Positions 51,616 to 60,532 of a DNA stretch of 64,000 bases are shown one piece after another (the first letter of the stretch is position 1; each line of letters begins with the position of its first letter). The position numbers and the translations under genes are program-made. The stretch spans positions 59,199-123,198 of the forward strand of contig NZ_JAJGMW010000013.1 of NCBI RefSeq assembly GCF_020782115.1. Reading direction: 5' to 3'. Under the pieces are notes generated by a model. The model was not told where the DNA came from, made no database searches, and saw only the letters and a program-made list of their open reading frames with translations. The DNA is from Leeuwenhoekiella parthenopeia (GTDB lineage: Bacteria; Bacteroidota; Bacteroidia; Flavobacteriales; Flavobacteriaceae).

Positions 51616-53097
51616 ATGACAAATCAGGATGCGGAAGAGCGTAACGAGCAAATTGTAGAAAACAGAGAACTCAGCATTTTTGAAGCCTTGATCCCAATAC
51701 TCGCATTGGTAGGCATGCTGGCTTATAATGTTTTTGTGTTTGGCGATGATGCCCTAAGTGGTTCTAACCAGTTTATCTTAATTCTTGGTGCTGCTGTAGC
51801 CGCAATTGTGGGTTTCTTCAACAAAACCTCTTTTGAACTGATGATGGAAGAAGTTGCCCTCAATATAAAATCAACCGCGGGTGCTATTCTCATCCTCCTG
51901 CTGGTGGGAGCTTTGGCCGGAACCTGGCTTGTAAGTGGCATCATCCCCACGATGATTTATTACGGTATGCAAATCCTGAGTCCGTCTATATTTCTCGCAG
52001 CCTGCGTGGTGATCTGTGCCATCATTTCGGTCGCTACCGGAAGCAGCTGGACCACCTCGGCCACTGTAGGTATTGCACTTATAGGTATTGCCAATGCCCT
52101 GGGTATATCTCTTGGCATGACCGCAGGAGCTATTTTATCGGGGGCTTATTTTGGGGATAAGCTTTCACCCCTAAGCGATACAACAAACCTCGCCCCTGCC
52201 ATGGCGGGTACCGATTTATTTACGCACATACAGTACATGCTATACACCACCGTGCCCTCTATAAGCATCACCCTGCTGGTCTTTATTATTATAGGTTTTA
52301 GTGTAGAGACCACAGGCCCCGCAGACAGCAGTGCTATTTTAGCCTCTATTGATGAAGCTTTTAATATCACGCCCTGGCTGTTTCTGGTACCGGCTCTGGT
52401 TATCTTTTTAATCATCAAAAAAACACCTCCCCTAATCGCCTTACTGGCAGGTACACTTTTAGGTGGAATCGCTGCGCTCATTTTCCAACCGGATTTGGTT
52501 GCCGGTTTGGGCGGAAGCACCAGCCTGAGTTTTGAAAGCGGCTACAAAGGGATTATGAATGCCATCACCGTTGATACTGCTATTGAAACCACCAATGAAG
52601 ATCTCAATGACCTTTTTGCTGCCAGCGGAATGGCCGGGATGCTGGGTACCATTTGGCTGATTCTTTGCGCCATGACTTTTGGCGGTGTTATGGATGCCAT
52701 TGGGGCGCTATCCCGTATCAGTAAGTTTATGCTTAATCTTTTTGACAGCACCTTTGGTCTATTTGCCAGTACCGTAGCCACCTGTATAGGCCTCAACGCC
52801 ACTGCGAGCGATCAATACCTGGCTATTGTGGTCCCCGGACGCATGTATGCCAAGGCCTATCGCGATAAAGGTCTGGCCCCCGAAAACCTGAGCCGTACAC
52901 TCGAAGACAGTGGTACCGTTACCTCGGTTTTGGTACCCTATAACACCTGTGGCGCCTATCAAAGCGGCGTATTGGGCGTTTCGGTAGCAGACTATTTTGT
53001 GTATGCCATTTTCAATTGGCTTAGTCCGTTTATGACCCTGATTTTTGCTGCGTTCAGCATTAAAATCCGTTCGCTCGCAGATGCCGGGAAGCAGTAA
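51616..53097 (+). CDS. nhaC: Na+/H+ antiporter NhaC
   Basis: A 493-residue inner-membrane antiporter with about twelve hydrophobic helices. Conserved segments include VATGSSWTTSATVGIALIG, SGAYFGDKLSPLSDTTNLAP (the NhaC/ArsB-fold half motif with Asp and polar residues), and GLNATASDQYLAIVVPGRMY with ALEDSGTVTSVLVPYNTCG-type polar loop in the second half. It exchanges Na+ for H+, fitting a marine lifestyle. It is a single gene; no regulator adjoins it. Confidence 0.93.
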   Translation: MTNQDAEERNEQIVENRELSIFEALIPILALVGMLAYNVFVFGDDALSGSNQFILILGAAVAAIVGFFNKTSFELMMEEVALNIKSTAGAILILLLVGALAGTWLVSGIIPTMIYYGMQILSPSIFLAACVVICAIISVATGSSWTTSATVGIALIGIANALGISLGMTAGAILSGAYFGDKLSPLSDTTNLAPAMAGTDLFTHIQYMLYTTVPSISITLLVFIIIGFSVETTGPADSSAILASIDEAFNITPWLFLVPALVIFLIIKKTPPLIALLAGTLLGGIAALIFQPDLVAGLGGSTSLSFESGYKGIMNAITVDTAIETTNEDLNDLFAASGMAGMLGTIWLILCAMTFGGVMDAIGALSRISKFMLNLFDSTFGLFASTVATCIGLNATASDQYLAIVVPGRMYAKAYRDKGLAPENLSRTLEDSGTVTSVLVPYNTCGAYQSGVLGVSVADYFVYAIFNWLSPFMTLIFAAFSIKIRSLADAGKQ

Positions 53098-53419
53098 CCA
53101 GGTCTTTATTTTTACCAAAGCGCTTTAAGTCGGTAAAGCGAAAACCTTATAGCTTCGTCAGGCTTCCGTATTACGGATGTTAAATATTTCTTAACAGTAA
53201 ACAGGCTGGCCATTTTGCTTTGCAATACCGGCAAAGACAGGCTTCATTTGCTGCATATTCCTGATTTTTCACTCAAAAGCAACATCAATTTGATAATGCT
53301 TTCCGACTAAAAACCAACTATAAGAAAAGCCTATACCGGCATAACTTCTACACATTTTTTGCGGTTTTTTTTAGACGATGTGCTGGTTAGCTTTGCACCA
53401 AATTTAAAAACAAACAACA
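53098..53419. promoter_or_regulatory. Intergenic region with peroxiredoxin promoter
   Basis: A gene-free 322 bases. A 7-bp hairpin CGCTTTA/TAAAGCG lies at 53121-53140, without a T run, so only a weak terminator candidate for nhaC. TAGCTTTG at 53388-53395 is an exact TAnnTTTG element 24 bases before the peroxiredoxin ATG; the nearest upstream TTG is 26 bases away, a little far. Confidence 0.55.
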
Positions 53420-54058
53420 ATGACATTAGTAGGAAAACAATTTCCAAATCTTGCAGTAGATGCTATGAATGAAATGGGCGATACCTTTAAAATTAACGTT
53501 TTGGAGGAAGCTAAAACGAACAACAAGAAAATTGTTTTGTTCTGGTATCCCAAAGATTTCACTTTTGTTTGCCCAACCGAGCTTCACGCATTTCAGGCTG
53601 CAATGGATGAGTTTGAAAAGCGCAATACGATGGTTATAGGTGCTTCTTGCGACACTCCGGAAGTGCACTTTGCATGGTTAAACACTCCAAAAGATGATGG
53701 CGGAATCGAAGGTGTAACCTATCCTATTCTTGCCGATACCAACCGCAATCTGGCCAATCGTCTGGGAATTCTTGACATTACAAACGAGCGTTACGATGAA
53801 GAAACCGGGGTGCTTACCGTAGACGGTGATAACGTAACCTATCGTGCAACCTACCTTATTGACGAGGAAGGAACCGTATTTCACGAAGGTGTAAACCATA
53901 TGCCGGTAGGCCGTAACGTAAATGAATTTTTACGTTTAATTGATGCCTATGCTCACGTACAGAAAAACGGGGAAGTATGTCCTGCAAACTGGGAAGAAGG
54001 CAAGCAGGCAATGAACGCCAACCGTGATGGTGTAGCTACGTATCTGGCTTCAAATTAA
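53420..54058 (+). CDS. AhpC-type 2-Cys peroxiredoxin
   Basis: A 212-residue cytoplasmic peroxidase that reduces H2O2 and organic peroxides. The peroxidatic Cys51 is in FTFVCPTELHAF; the resolving Cys187 is in GEVCPANWEEG. The length and both Cys sites match typical 2-Cys Prx. A thioredoxin-like gene follows 23 bases later and may be its reductant. The leader is AT-rich with no Shine-Dalgarno, normal for this phylum. Confidence 0.95.
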   Translation: MTLVGKQFPNLAVDAMNEMGDTFKINVLEEAKTNNKKIVLFWYPKDFTFVCPTELHAFQAAMDEFEKRNTMVIGASCDTPEVHFAWLNTPKDDGGIEGVTYPILADTNRNLANRLGILDITNERYDEETGVLTVDGDNVTYRATYLIDEEGTVFHEGVNHMPVGRNVNEFLRLIDAYAHVQKNGEVCPANWEEGKQAMNANRDGVATYLASN

Positions 54059-54081
54059 TAGAAAACTTAAAAAACTTGACT

Positions 54082-54396
54082 ATGTTAAAGCAACTCGATC
54101 AGGATAATCTGGCAGAATGGGTATCGTCTAACGACACCGTGGTGGTGCAGTATATGGCAAGCTGGTGTGGTAACTGCCGTTTGATGAAGCCTAAGTTTAA
54201 AAAACTGGCTACAGAACACGAGGATACCGCATTCTTGCTCGTAGATGCTGAAAAATTTCCGGAAAGCAGAAAGCTCGCCACAGTAGACAACCTGCCTACT
54301 TTTGCGACTTTTAAGAACGGAAACTTTGTTAATCAGGTTCAGACCAATAAGTTTGAAAACCTAAAAGAACTCGTTGATGAAATTACCAGTAATTAA
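54082..54396 (+). CDS. Thioredoxin-like protein
   Basis: A 104-residue thioredoxin-fold protein with active site WCGNC (the first Cys in ASWCGNCRLMKPKF) and the conserved cis-Pro in VDNLPTFATF. WCGNC instead of WCGPC should change its redox potential. The frame opens at a TTG at 54076 but the ATG at 54082 gives a normal N-terminus. It lies between the peroxiredoxin and DUF6952 genes, overlapping the latter by 20 bases, so the three are co-translated. A reducing partner of the peroxiredoxin is likely. Confidence 0.9.
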   Translation: MLKQLDQDNLAEWVSSNDTVVVQYMASWCGNCRLMKPKFKKLATEHEDTAFLLVDAEKFPESRKLATVDNLPTFATFKNGNFVNQVQTNKFENLKELVDEITSN

Positions 54397-54625
54397 ACAT
54401 TTGCAAAAAAACAACAGCAACGAAGCCCTGCAACATACTATTGACGTGCTTGAATCCTTTACCGAACACCGTTCGGTAAGCGATGCCGAAATGGATGTTA
54501 TAGGCGAGTTGATAACCAATCTCTGCGGTGCTGTTGAAATGCATGAGATGATCGCCGGCGGAATGTCTGAACGCGATGCCGCAAACGGCTTTGCTCAGAA
54601 AGTTTTAGGTTCGATAGACCGCTAA
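54377..54625 (+). CDS. DUF6952 family small protein
   Basis: An 82-residue helical protein beginning MKLPVIKHL, with VIGELITNLCGAVEMHEMI in the middle and AQKVLGSID at the end, the pattern of DUF6952. It has no enzyme motif. It is regularly found directly after a peroxiredoxin and thioredoxin in this family of bacteria, so it may assist or control that pair, but its function is not known. Its ATG lies within the thioredoxin gene; a terminator follows. Confidence 0.85.
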   Translation: MKLPVIKHLQKNNSNEALQHTIDVLESFTEHRSVSDAEMDVIGELITNLCGAVEMHEMIAGGMSERDAANGFAQKVLGSIDR

Positions 54626-54668
54626 AAGCTTCAGACTGAACGAGGTTTAAAACAGGTTCAACCCTTTT

Positions 54669-54700
54669 AAAAAGCTTCTGCATTACGCGGAAGCTTTTTT
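54669..54700 (+). terminator. Terminator of the peroxiredoxin operon
   Basis: AAAAAGCTTC pairs with GAAGCTTTTT over about a ten-base loop, with the right arm forming a T run. Confidence 0.85.
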
Positions 54701-54795
54701 CGTTTCAGGAAAAGTGTGAAACCAGAAATTGGCATTCCTTTAATTGGCGTTCGTTTTTTATATGCCTACTTTTACGCCTTACAAAACCAAAAATC

Positions 54796-55296
54796 ATGGC
54801 AAACATAACTCTGGGAGGAAACCCTACGCATACCAGTGGCGAGCTTCCTGAAAACGGAACGCAAGCACCAGATTTTAAACTTTCAAGAACCGATCTTCAG
54901 GAAAGTACCCTTGAAGATTTTAAGGGTAAGAAAGTTGTGATGAATATTTTCCCGAGTGTAGATACGGGGGTGTGTGCCGCTTCGGTACGCAAGTTTAATG
55001 AAGAAGCTTCTGATCTTGAGAACACCGTAGTGCTTTGCATTTCTCGCGACCTTCCTTTTGCACAGGCTCGTTTTTGCGGAGCAGAGGGTCTGGAGCAGGT
55101 ACAGGTACTTTCAGACTTTAAAGACGGGAAATTTGGGAAAGACTACGGGCTTCTAATTGCTGACGGGGCATTTGCCGGTCTGCACAGCCGCGTTGTTATA
55201 GTGCTCGATGACAATCACAAAGTGATTTATTCTGAGCAGGTACCCGAAATAGGTCAGGAACCCAACTACGAGGCCGCCCTGCGCGCACTGGCTTAA
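54796..55296 (+). CDS. tpx: Thiol peroxidase (atypical 2-Cys Prx)
   Basis: A 166-residue peroxidase. Cys60 in SVDTGVCAASVRKF is the peroxidatic Cys and Cys94 in FAQARFCGAEG the resolving one, exactly the Tpx spacing. It reduces lipid and alkyl hydroperoxides using thioredoxin. Its stop codon shares a base with the start of dgkA (TAATG), so both are co-translated. A second antioxidant unit directly after the Prx/Trx operon makes this a small oxidative-defence cluster. Confidence 0.95.
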   Translation: MANITLGGNPTHTSGELPENGTQAPDFKLSRTDLQESTLEDFKGKKVVMNIFPSVDTGVCAASVRKFNEEASDLENTVVLCISRDLPFAQARFCGAEGLEQVQVLSDFKDGKFGKDYGLLIADGAFAGLHSRVVIVLDDNHKVIYSEQVPEIGQEPNYEAALRALA

Positions 55297-55667
55297 TGGA
55301 ACAACCCAAAGAACCCTTTATTATAAACCGCCTCAAAGCCTTTAAATATGCCTTTAAAGGTGCATTTTACCTCGTGCGTACAGAAGCCAGCATCAAGGTG
55401 CAGGTTTTCTGTGCGCTGGTGGTTTGTGTTTTGGGTTTTTACCTCGACATTACCCCGATGGAGTGGTGTATTCAGTTACTGGCAATTGCTTTGGTACTGG
55501 CTGTAGAGGGTCTCAACAGCGCCATTGAGAAAATAGCCGATTTTGTGCATCCCGATTACCATAAAAAAATAGGTATTATCAAAGATGTCTCGGCAGGCGC
55601 AGTAACCTTTGCCGCCGTCATTGCAGCCATTATAGGTTTTATAATCTATATCCCCTACCTCTTCTAA
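55296..55667 (+). CDS. dgkA: Diacylglycerol/undecaprenol kinase
   Basis: A 123-residue integral-membrane lipid kinase with three helices. AFKYAFKGAFYLVRTEASIKV opens it, VEGLNSAIEKIADFVH is the catalytic signature (Glu, Asn, Glu), and KDVSAGAV another conserved site. In Bacteroidota it probably phosphorylates undecaprenol to recycle the cell-wall lipid carrier rather than diacylglycerol; substrate is inferred. It precedes ftsK by about 120 bases. Confidence 0.93.
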   Translation: MEQPKEPFIINRLKAFKYAFKGAFYLVRTEASIKVQVFCALVVCVLGFYLDITPMEWCIQLLAIALVLAVEGLNSAIEKIADFVHPDYHKKIGIIKDVSAGAVTFAAVIAAIIGFIIYIPYLF

Positions 55668-55788
55668 AATTTTATCGGCAGAGTACCGTTTGATATTTGT
55701 ATTTTTACGCCCGACTAAAAAAACAGATGTAACCACAGCTCCTTTGCGAGCTCTTTTATAAGCAGACCTACTAAGCTTAGTACTACGA

Positions 55789-58182
55789 ATGGCCCGAAAA
55801 AAAGCGAAAACCAAATCTACGACTCCTAAAAAGCAGCCGGTGAAAATCAGTTTTAAACTGAGTAAACAGCAAAAAATTGTTTTAGGAAGTTTCCTGTTCC
55901 TGCTGGGAATCGCCCTTTTGTTTTCATTCCTGTCCTATTTTTTCAGCTGGCAGGCCGACCAGAGTACCCTTAACAGTCTCGGCGACCGCAGCGTGGAAGC
56001 TCAAAACTGGCTCAATAAATTTGGCGCTGCTCTTGGTGATTTTTTCATCTACCAGGGATTTGGCATCGCTGCATTTGCATTAGCCGTATTGGTGACTCTT
56101 ACCGGTTTCTATTACTTTTTTGACCGGCCCAAAAAAAGCCTGCAGGCCTACTGGTTTTGGGGTATTATCGTTATGTTGTGGTTTTCGGTCTTCTTCGGTT
56201 TTTTTGCTCAAAGCAATGCGCTGCTGGGCGGAATGGTAGGTTTTGAACTCAACGATTTTCTTCAGGATTATCTGGGACTTATAGGCACCATTCTCGTTCT
56301 CGCATTTGTAGCTATCGTCTATCTGGCCGTGAGGCTCAAACTTACACCAGAGCTGGTGGGACAATACCTTTCGCGCAAGCGCAATGATTTAAAGTCTGAA
56401 TTTGATGAGCAGGACGACGAGATCTCGTTTGAAGACACCGCTTTTGAGAAAGACAATATCGAGCTTCCCGTAGACGATGCAGCTGATGAAGATTTGGAGG
56501 ATTTTGAAGAGCCCGTGCTCAAGTCTGCCCCGGCCCCTGCTCCTGCTCCACCCAAACCCGTGGTCAACGAAGCTCCCAAACCCGCAGCAGACGAAGAGTT
56601 TGAGATTGAAATAGAAGAAACTATTGAAGAAGAAGAGGTCGAAGAAAACCTGAGTACCAAACTGGTTCAGGATTTCGGGGAGTTTGACCCTACTCTTGAA
56701 CTCAGCAATTATAAATTTCCGTCAATCGAGCTGCTTAAAGACTATACGCAGGGTCAGAGCATCACCATAGATCAGGAAGAGCTTGAAGAAAATAAAAACC
56801 GTATTGTAGATACGCTTAAAAACTACAAGATAGACATCGCGCACATCAAGGCGACCGTAGGTCCAACAGTAACGCTTTATGAAATTGTGCCCGAGGCCGG
56901 TATACGCATCTCCAAGATCAAAAACCTGGAGGATGATATCGCGCTTTCCCTTTCGGCTTTAGGAATACGCATCATTGCCCCGATTCCCGGGAAGGGAACC
57001 ATTGGTATTGAGGTACCCAATAAAAACGCCCGTATCGTATCGATGCGCTCGGCGATTGCCTCTCCTAAATTTCAAAATGCAGAAATGGAACTGCCCCTGA
57101 CTTTGGGCAAAACCATTTCAAACGAAACTTTTGTTGTTGATCTGGCCAAAATGCCTCACCTGCTTATGGCAGGAGCCACGGGTCAGGGTAAATCGGTAGG
57201 ACTTAATGCCATTTTGACCTCATTGCTCTATAAAAAGCATCCGGCAGAGGTGAAATTTGTACTGGTAGACCCCAAAAAGGTAGAACTTACCCTGTTTAAC
57301 AAAATCGAGCGGCATTACCTGGCTAAACTTCCCGATACCGAAGAAGCCATCATTACCGACAATACCAAGGTTATACATACCCTAAACTCCCTGTGTATTG
57401 AGATGGATAACCGCTATGATCTGCTGAAAGATGCGATGGCGCGCAACATTAAAGAATACAATGCCAAGTTTAAAAAGCGCAAACTCAATCCCAACAATGG
57501 TCATAAATACCTGCCCTATATCGTGCTGGTAATCGATGAGTTTGCAGACCTAATTATGACCGCCGGTAAGGAGGTTGAAACTCCTATAGCACGTCTGGCA
57601 CAGCTGGCACGGGCGATTGGTATTCACCTTATTGTTGCAACCCAGAGACCTTCGGTAAACGTAATCACCGGTATCATTAAAGCAAACTTTCCCGCGCGTA
57701 TCGCCTTTAGGGTAACTTCAAAAATCGATTCGCGTACCATTCTGGACAGTCAGGGAGCCGATCAGCTTATAGGCCGTGGAGATATGTTGTTTACGCAGGG
57801 TAACGAACTCGTTCGCGTACAGTGTGCCTTTGTCGACACTCCGGAAGTTGAAAAAATAACCGACTTTATCGGTTCGCAAAAAGCCTATCCTGATGCGCAT
57901 TTACTTCCGGAATATGTGGGAGAAGAAGGTGGCACAAGTCTTGATATAGATGTCGGCGAACGGGATGCTTTGTTTGTGGAAGCTGCCGAAGTCATTGTAA
58001 CCGCCCAGCAGGGAAGTGCCTCGTTATTGCAACGTAAACTTAAACTGGGTTACAACCGTGCAGGACGAATCATCGACCAACTGGAGGCTGCGGGCATTGT
58101 AGGCCCCTTTGAAGGCAGTAAAGCCAGACAGGTACTCGTTACAGATTTAAATGCATTACATCAACAATTAAATAATGAATAA
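55789..58182 (+). CDS. ftsK: DNA translocase FtsK/SpoIIIE
   Basis: A 797-residue hexameric DNA pump at the septum that clears chromosome ends and positions dif. Four membrane helices in residues about 25-175, an acidic and Pro/Ala-rich linker (about 200-285), then the motor: Walker A GATGQGKSVGL, Walker B VLVIDEFADLIM, and LIVATQRPSVNVITG. The last 65 residues form the gamma winged-helix domain (VTAQQGSASLLQRKLKLGYNRA). The linker is short compared with E. coli FtsK (1329 residues), as usual for Flavobacteriia. lolA starts within its last codons. Confidence 0.97.
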   Translation: MARKKAKTKSTTPKKQPVKISFKLSKQQKIVLGSFLFLLGIALLFSFLSYFFSWQADQSTLNSLGDRSVEAQNWLNKFGAALGDFFIYQGFGIAAFALAVLVTLTGFYYFFDRPKKSLQAYWFWGIIVMLWFSVFFGFFAQSNALLGGMVGFELNDFLQDYLGLIGTILVLAFVAIVYLAVRLKLTPELVGQYLSRKRNDLKSEFDEQDDEISFEDTAFEKDNIELPVDDAADEDLEDFEEPVLKSAPAPAPAPPKPVVNEAPKPAADEEFEIEIEETIEEEEVEENLSTKLVQDFGEFDPTLELSNYKFPSIELLKDYTQGQSITIDQEELEENKNRIVDTLKNYKIDIAHIKATVGPTVTLYEIVPEAGIRISKIKNLEDDIALSLSALGIRIIAPIPGKGTIGIEVPNKNARIVSMRSAIASPKFQNAEMELPLTLGKTISNETFVVDLAKMPHLLMAGATGQGKSVGLNAILTSLLYKKHPAEVKFVLVDPKKVELTLFNKIERHYLAKLPDTEEAIITDNTKVIHTLNSLCIEMDNRYDLLKDAMARNIKEYNAKFKKRKLNPNNGHKYLPYIVLVIDEFADLIMTAGKEVETPIARLAQLARAIGIHLIVATQRPSVNVITGIIKANFPARIAFRVTSKIDSRTILDSQGADQLIGRGDMLFTQGNELVRVQCAFVDTPEVEKITDFIGSQKAYPDAHLLPEYVGEEGGTSLDIDVGERDALFVEAAEVIVTAQQGSASLLQRKLKLGYNRAGRIIDQLEAAGIVGPFEGSKARQVLVTDLNALHQQLNNE

Positions 58183-58840
58183 TATGAAATTTTATAAAAC
58201 ACCTGTAATCGCTGCCCTTGTATTTTGGTTTGCAGCCTTTTCTGCAGGATACGCACAGGATACTAAAGCTAAGGCTCTTTTAGATCAGGTTTCGGCTAAA
58301 GTGAAGAGCTATGACAATATGTTTATAGACTTTAAATACGGGCTTTCTAATGATGCTGCAGGCATCAATCAGGAAACGCGTGGGGACGTCACTTTAGATG
58401 GTGACAAGTACAAACTCAATCTGATGGGTACCATGCAGATGTATGACGGCAAAAAACTGTACACCATTGTTCCCGAAGATGAAGAAATCACCATTTCCAC
58501 TCAGGATCCGGGAGACGATGACGCTATTACCCCTTCAAAAATGCTGACCTTTTTCAACAAAGGCTATTCCTATAAATGGGATATCGAGCAAAACGTAAGC
58601 GGTCGTAAAATACAGTACATCAAGCTTACGCCTATAGATTCTAACAGCGAACTGAAATCTGCTTTGCTGGGCGTTGATGTTCAAACCAAACACATCTACC
58701 GCCTCATTATGACTCAGAAAAACGGCAGTAAAATCACCATCACTGTAAACTCATTTAAGACAGACCAGCCCTTACCCGGCAACCTGTTTGTCTTTGACGA
58801 ATCTAAATACGGCGATTACTACATCAACAGATTAGACTAA
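58175..58840 (+). CDS. lolA: LolA-like lipoprotein carrier
   Basis: A 221-residue periplasmic protein with signal peptide (IAALVFWFAAFSAGYAQ). The mature part has the LolA pattern of half-barrel strands: SYDNMFIDFKYGLS, GDVTLDGDKYKLNL and KKLYTIVPEDEEITI. LolA carries outer-membrane lipoproteins through the periplasm. ATG at 58175 overlaps ftsK by 8 bases; a second ATG three codons later is possible. The LptG-like gene follows 6 bases after. Confidence 0.9.
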   Translation: MNNMKFYKTPVIAALVFWFAAFSAGYAQDTKAKALLDQVSAKVKSYDNMFIDFKYGLSNDAAGINQETRGDVTLDGDKYKLNLMGTMQMYDGKKLYTIVPEDEEITISTQDPGDDDAITPSKMLTFFNKGYSYKWDIEQNVSGRKIQYIKLTPIDSNSELKSALLGVDVQTKHIYRLIMTQKNGSKITITVNSFKTDQPLPGNLFVFDESKYGDYYINRLD

Positions 58841-58846
58841 TTTGTC

Positions 58847-60460
58847 TTGAAAATACTGGATCGTTATATACTGGTAACCTTTATCAAGAACTTTCTGAGT
58901 ACGTTCATCATTTTGATGTTCATATTCGTACTGCAAACGGTATGGTTGTACATCAAAGAGCTCGCCGGGAAAGATCTTGATCTGGTTATCATTGTAAAAT
59001 TCCTGCTGTATTTTTCACCACGTCTGGTTACGCTGGTTTTACCGCTTACCGTGCTGCTCACCAGTATTATGACTTTCGGTAATTTTGCCGAAAATTATGA
59101 GTTTGCAGCGATGAAATCTACCGGGATTTCCCTGCAACGCGCCATGCGCAGCCTTACTGTTTTCATTTTGATCTTAGCCGGAACTTCGTTTCTTTTTGCC
59201 AATTATGTGATTCCCGCTGCCGAGTTTGAATCCCTCAATTTGAGGCGGAATATCGCACAGGTAAAACCGGCGATGGCGATTACTAAAGGCCAGTACAATA
59301 CCATTGGAGAAAACTATGTGATGAAAATCGCCGATAAGGAAGGTGAAAACGGGCAGTTCCTGAAAGATGTGATCATCTACCAGAAAGATCCTTCCCGCAC
59401 GGGTAATTTTACCGTGATTAAAGCCAAAGAAGCCGAACTCATAAGCGCCGAAGGAGACAATGTACTTTCGCTAAAGCTTATAGACGGCAATTACTACGAT
59501 GAAGTAGAGCAAAAAGATTATCAAAAGCAAAGACGCGAGCCTTTCGTAAAAAGCTACTTTGAAACCTATACCATCAATATTGATCTGAGCGAACTCGACA
59601 ATGTAGATATGGACGAAAAAAGCATCGACAATGCCTATACCATGCTTACCGTCTCCCAACTCAACGACACGCTGATTGATATTTCAAAAAATTACAGCAA
59701 TTACCTGAAATCACGGGGCACAACCGAATTGCGGGAAATGCAATTGCGCCCGCTGGATACCTCCTACCTCTCTAATATTCCGGTAGACACCACCCGGGTT
59801 ATGGAGGATGAACTGATCAAAAACTTCAGCCTTTCTTCACAGGCGCAGGTGTTGCGCGGAGCCGAAACCAGCGCGAAAAATAATATTACCTCCATTAAAG
59901 GGCAAAAGACTAACAATCAGGTTAAGATTAAAACCTTAAGCAAATATGAGATTGCGCTGCACGAGAAGTTTGTTTTGGCCTTTGGCTGTGTTATTCTCTT
60001 TTTTGTAGGAGCCCCTCTGGGAGCAATCATTCGCAAAGGTGGTCTGGGCCTGCCTATTGTTATTGGAGTAGCGCTTTTTCTCACCTACCATTTCATTGGG
60101 ATTTTTGCTAAAAACAGCGCCGAAGACGGCAGCGTTTCTGCCTGGGTCGCCAGCTGGTTAAGCACGCTTATTCTGTTTCCACTGGGAGTTTACCTCACCT
60201 ACAGAGCTACTACAGATCAGGGCTTATTTGATCTGGAAGGCTTTCTCGATCCCATCAAGAAACTGTTTAAAAAGAAAAATGCCGATGCGATTGATCCCGA
60301 ACAGCCTCTTGCCGATTTTGATTTAAGCAATTCGGAAAAGGCGATTTTGAAGACCAAAAATCAGCGCGAACTTGAAGACATTGTAGCCAACTACGAGCAA
60401 TACGGGTATACCGAAAAGTTTAAAGAAGCTGCAGAAACCTTACTGAAAAGCTACAATTAA
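58847..60460 (+). CDS. LptF/LptG-family permease
   Basis: A 537-residue inner-membrane protein of the lipopolysaccharide-export family (YjgP/YjgQ). Three helices lie in the first 110 residues, a periplasmic beta-jellyroll of about 250 residues follows, then three helices (about 370-465, e.g. VLAFGCVILFFVGAPLGAIIRKGG) and a cytoplasmic tail. RKGGLGLPIVIG is the conserved C-terminal motif. It would work with LptB to lift lipopolysaccharide out of the membrane; whether it is F or G is not clear. The periplasmic domain is longer than in E. coli LptG, so the protein exceeds the usual 360 residues. The start codon is TTG. Confidence 0.92.
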   Translation: MKILDRYILVTFIKNFLSTFIILMFIFVLQTVWLYIKELAGKDLDLVIIVKFLLYFSPRLVTLVLPLTVLLTSIMTFGNFAENYEFAAMKSTGISLQRAMRSLTVFILILAGTSFLFANYVIPAAEFESLNLRRNIAQVKPAMAITKGQYNTIGENYVMKIADKEGENGQFLKDVIIYQKDPSRTGNFTVIKAKEAELISAEGDNVLSLKLIDGNYYDEVEQKDYQKQRREPFVKSYFETYTINIDLSELDNVDMDEKSIDNAYTMLTVSQLNDTLIDISKNYSNYLKSRGTTELREMQLRPLDTSYLSNIPVDTTRVMEDELIKNFSLSSQAQVLRGAETSAKNNITSIKGQKTNNQVKIKTLSKYEIALHEKFVLAFGCVILFFVGAPLGAIIRKGGLGLPIVIGVALFLTYHFIGIFAKNSAEDGSVSAWVASWLSTLILFPLGVYLTYRATTDQGLFDLEGFLDPIKKLFKKKNADAIDPEQPLADFDLSNSEKAILKTKNQRELEDIVANYEQYGYTEKFKEAAETLLKSYN

Positions 60461-60506
60461 CCCCTGTTCTTTTTAAAGCAGGACTGCCTGAAAGCAGTCT
60501 AAATTG

Positions 60507-60514
60507 TACCTTTG
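60507..60514 (+). promoter_or_regulatory. TAnnTTTG promoter element before ribB
   Basis: TACCTTTG, an exact -7 element, 18 bases before the ATG. No good TTG at -33 was seen; a perfect hairpin GACTGC/GCAGTC precedes it. Confidence 0.55.
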
Positions 60515-60532
60515 CTTCCCTAAAACGAATTT

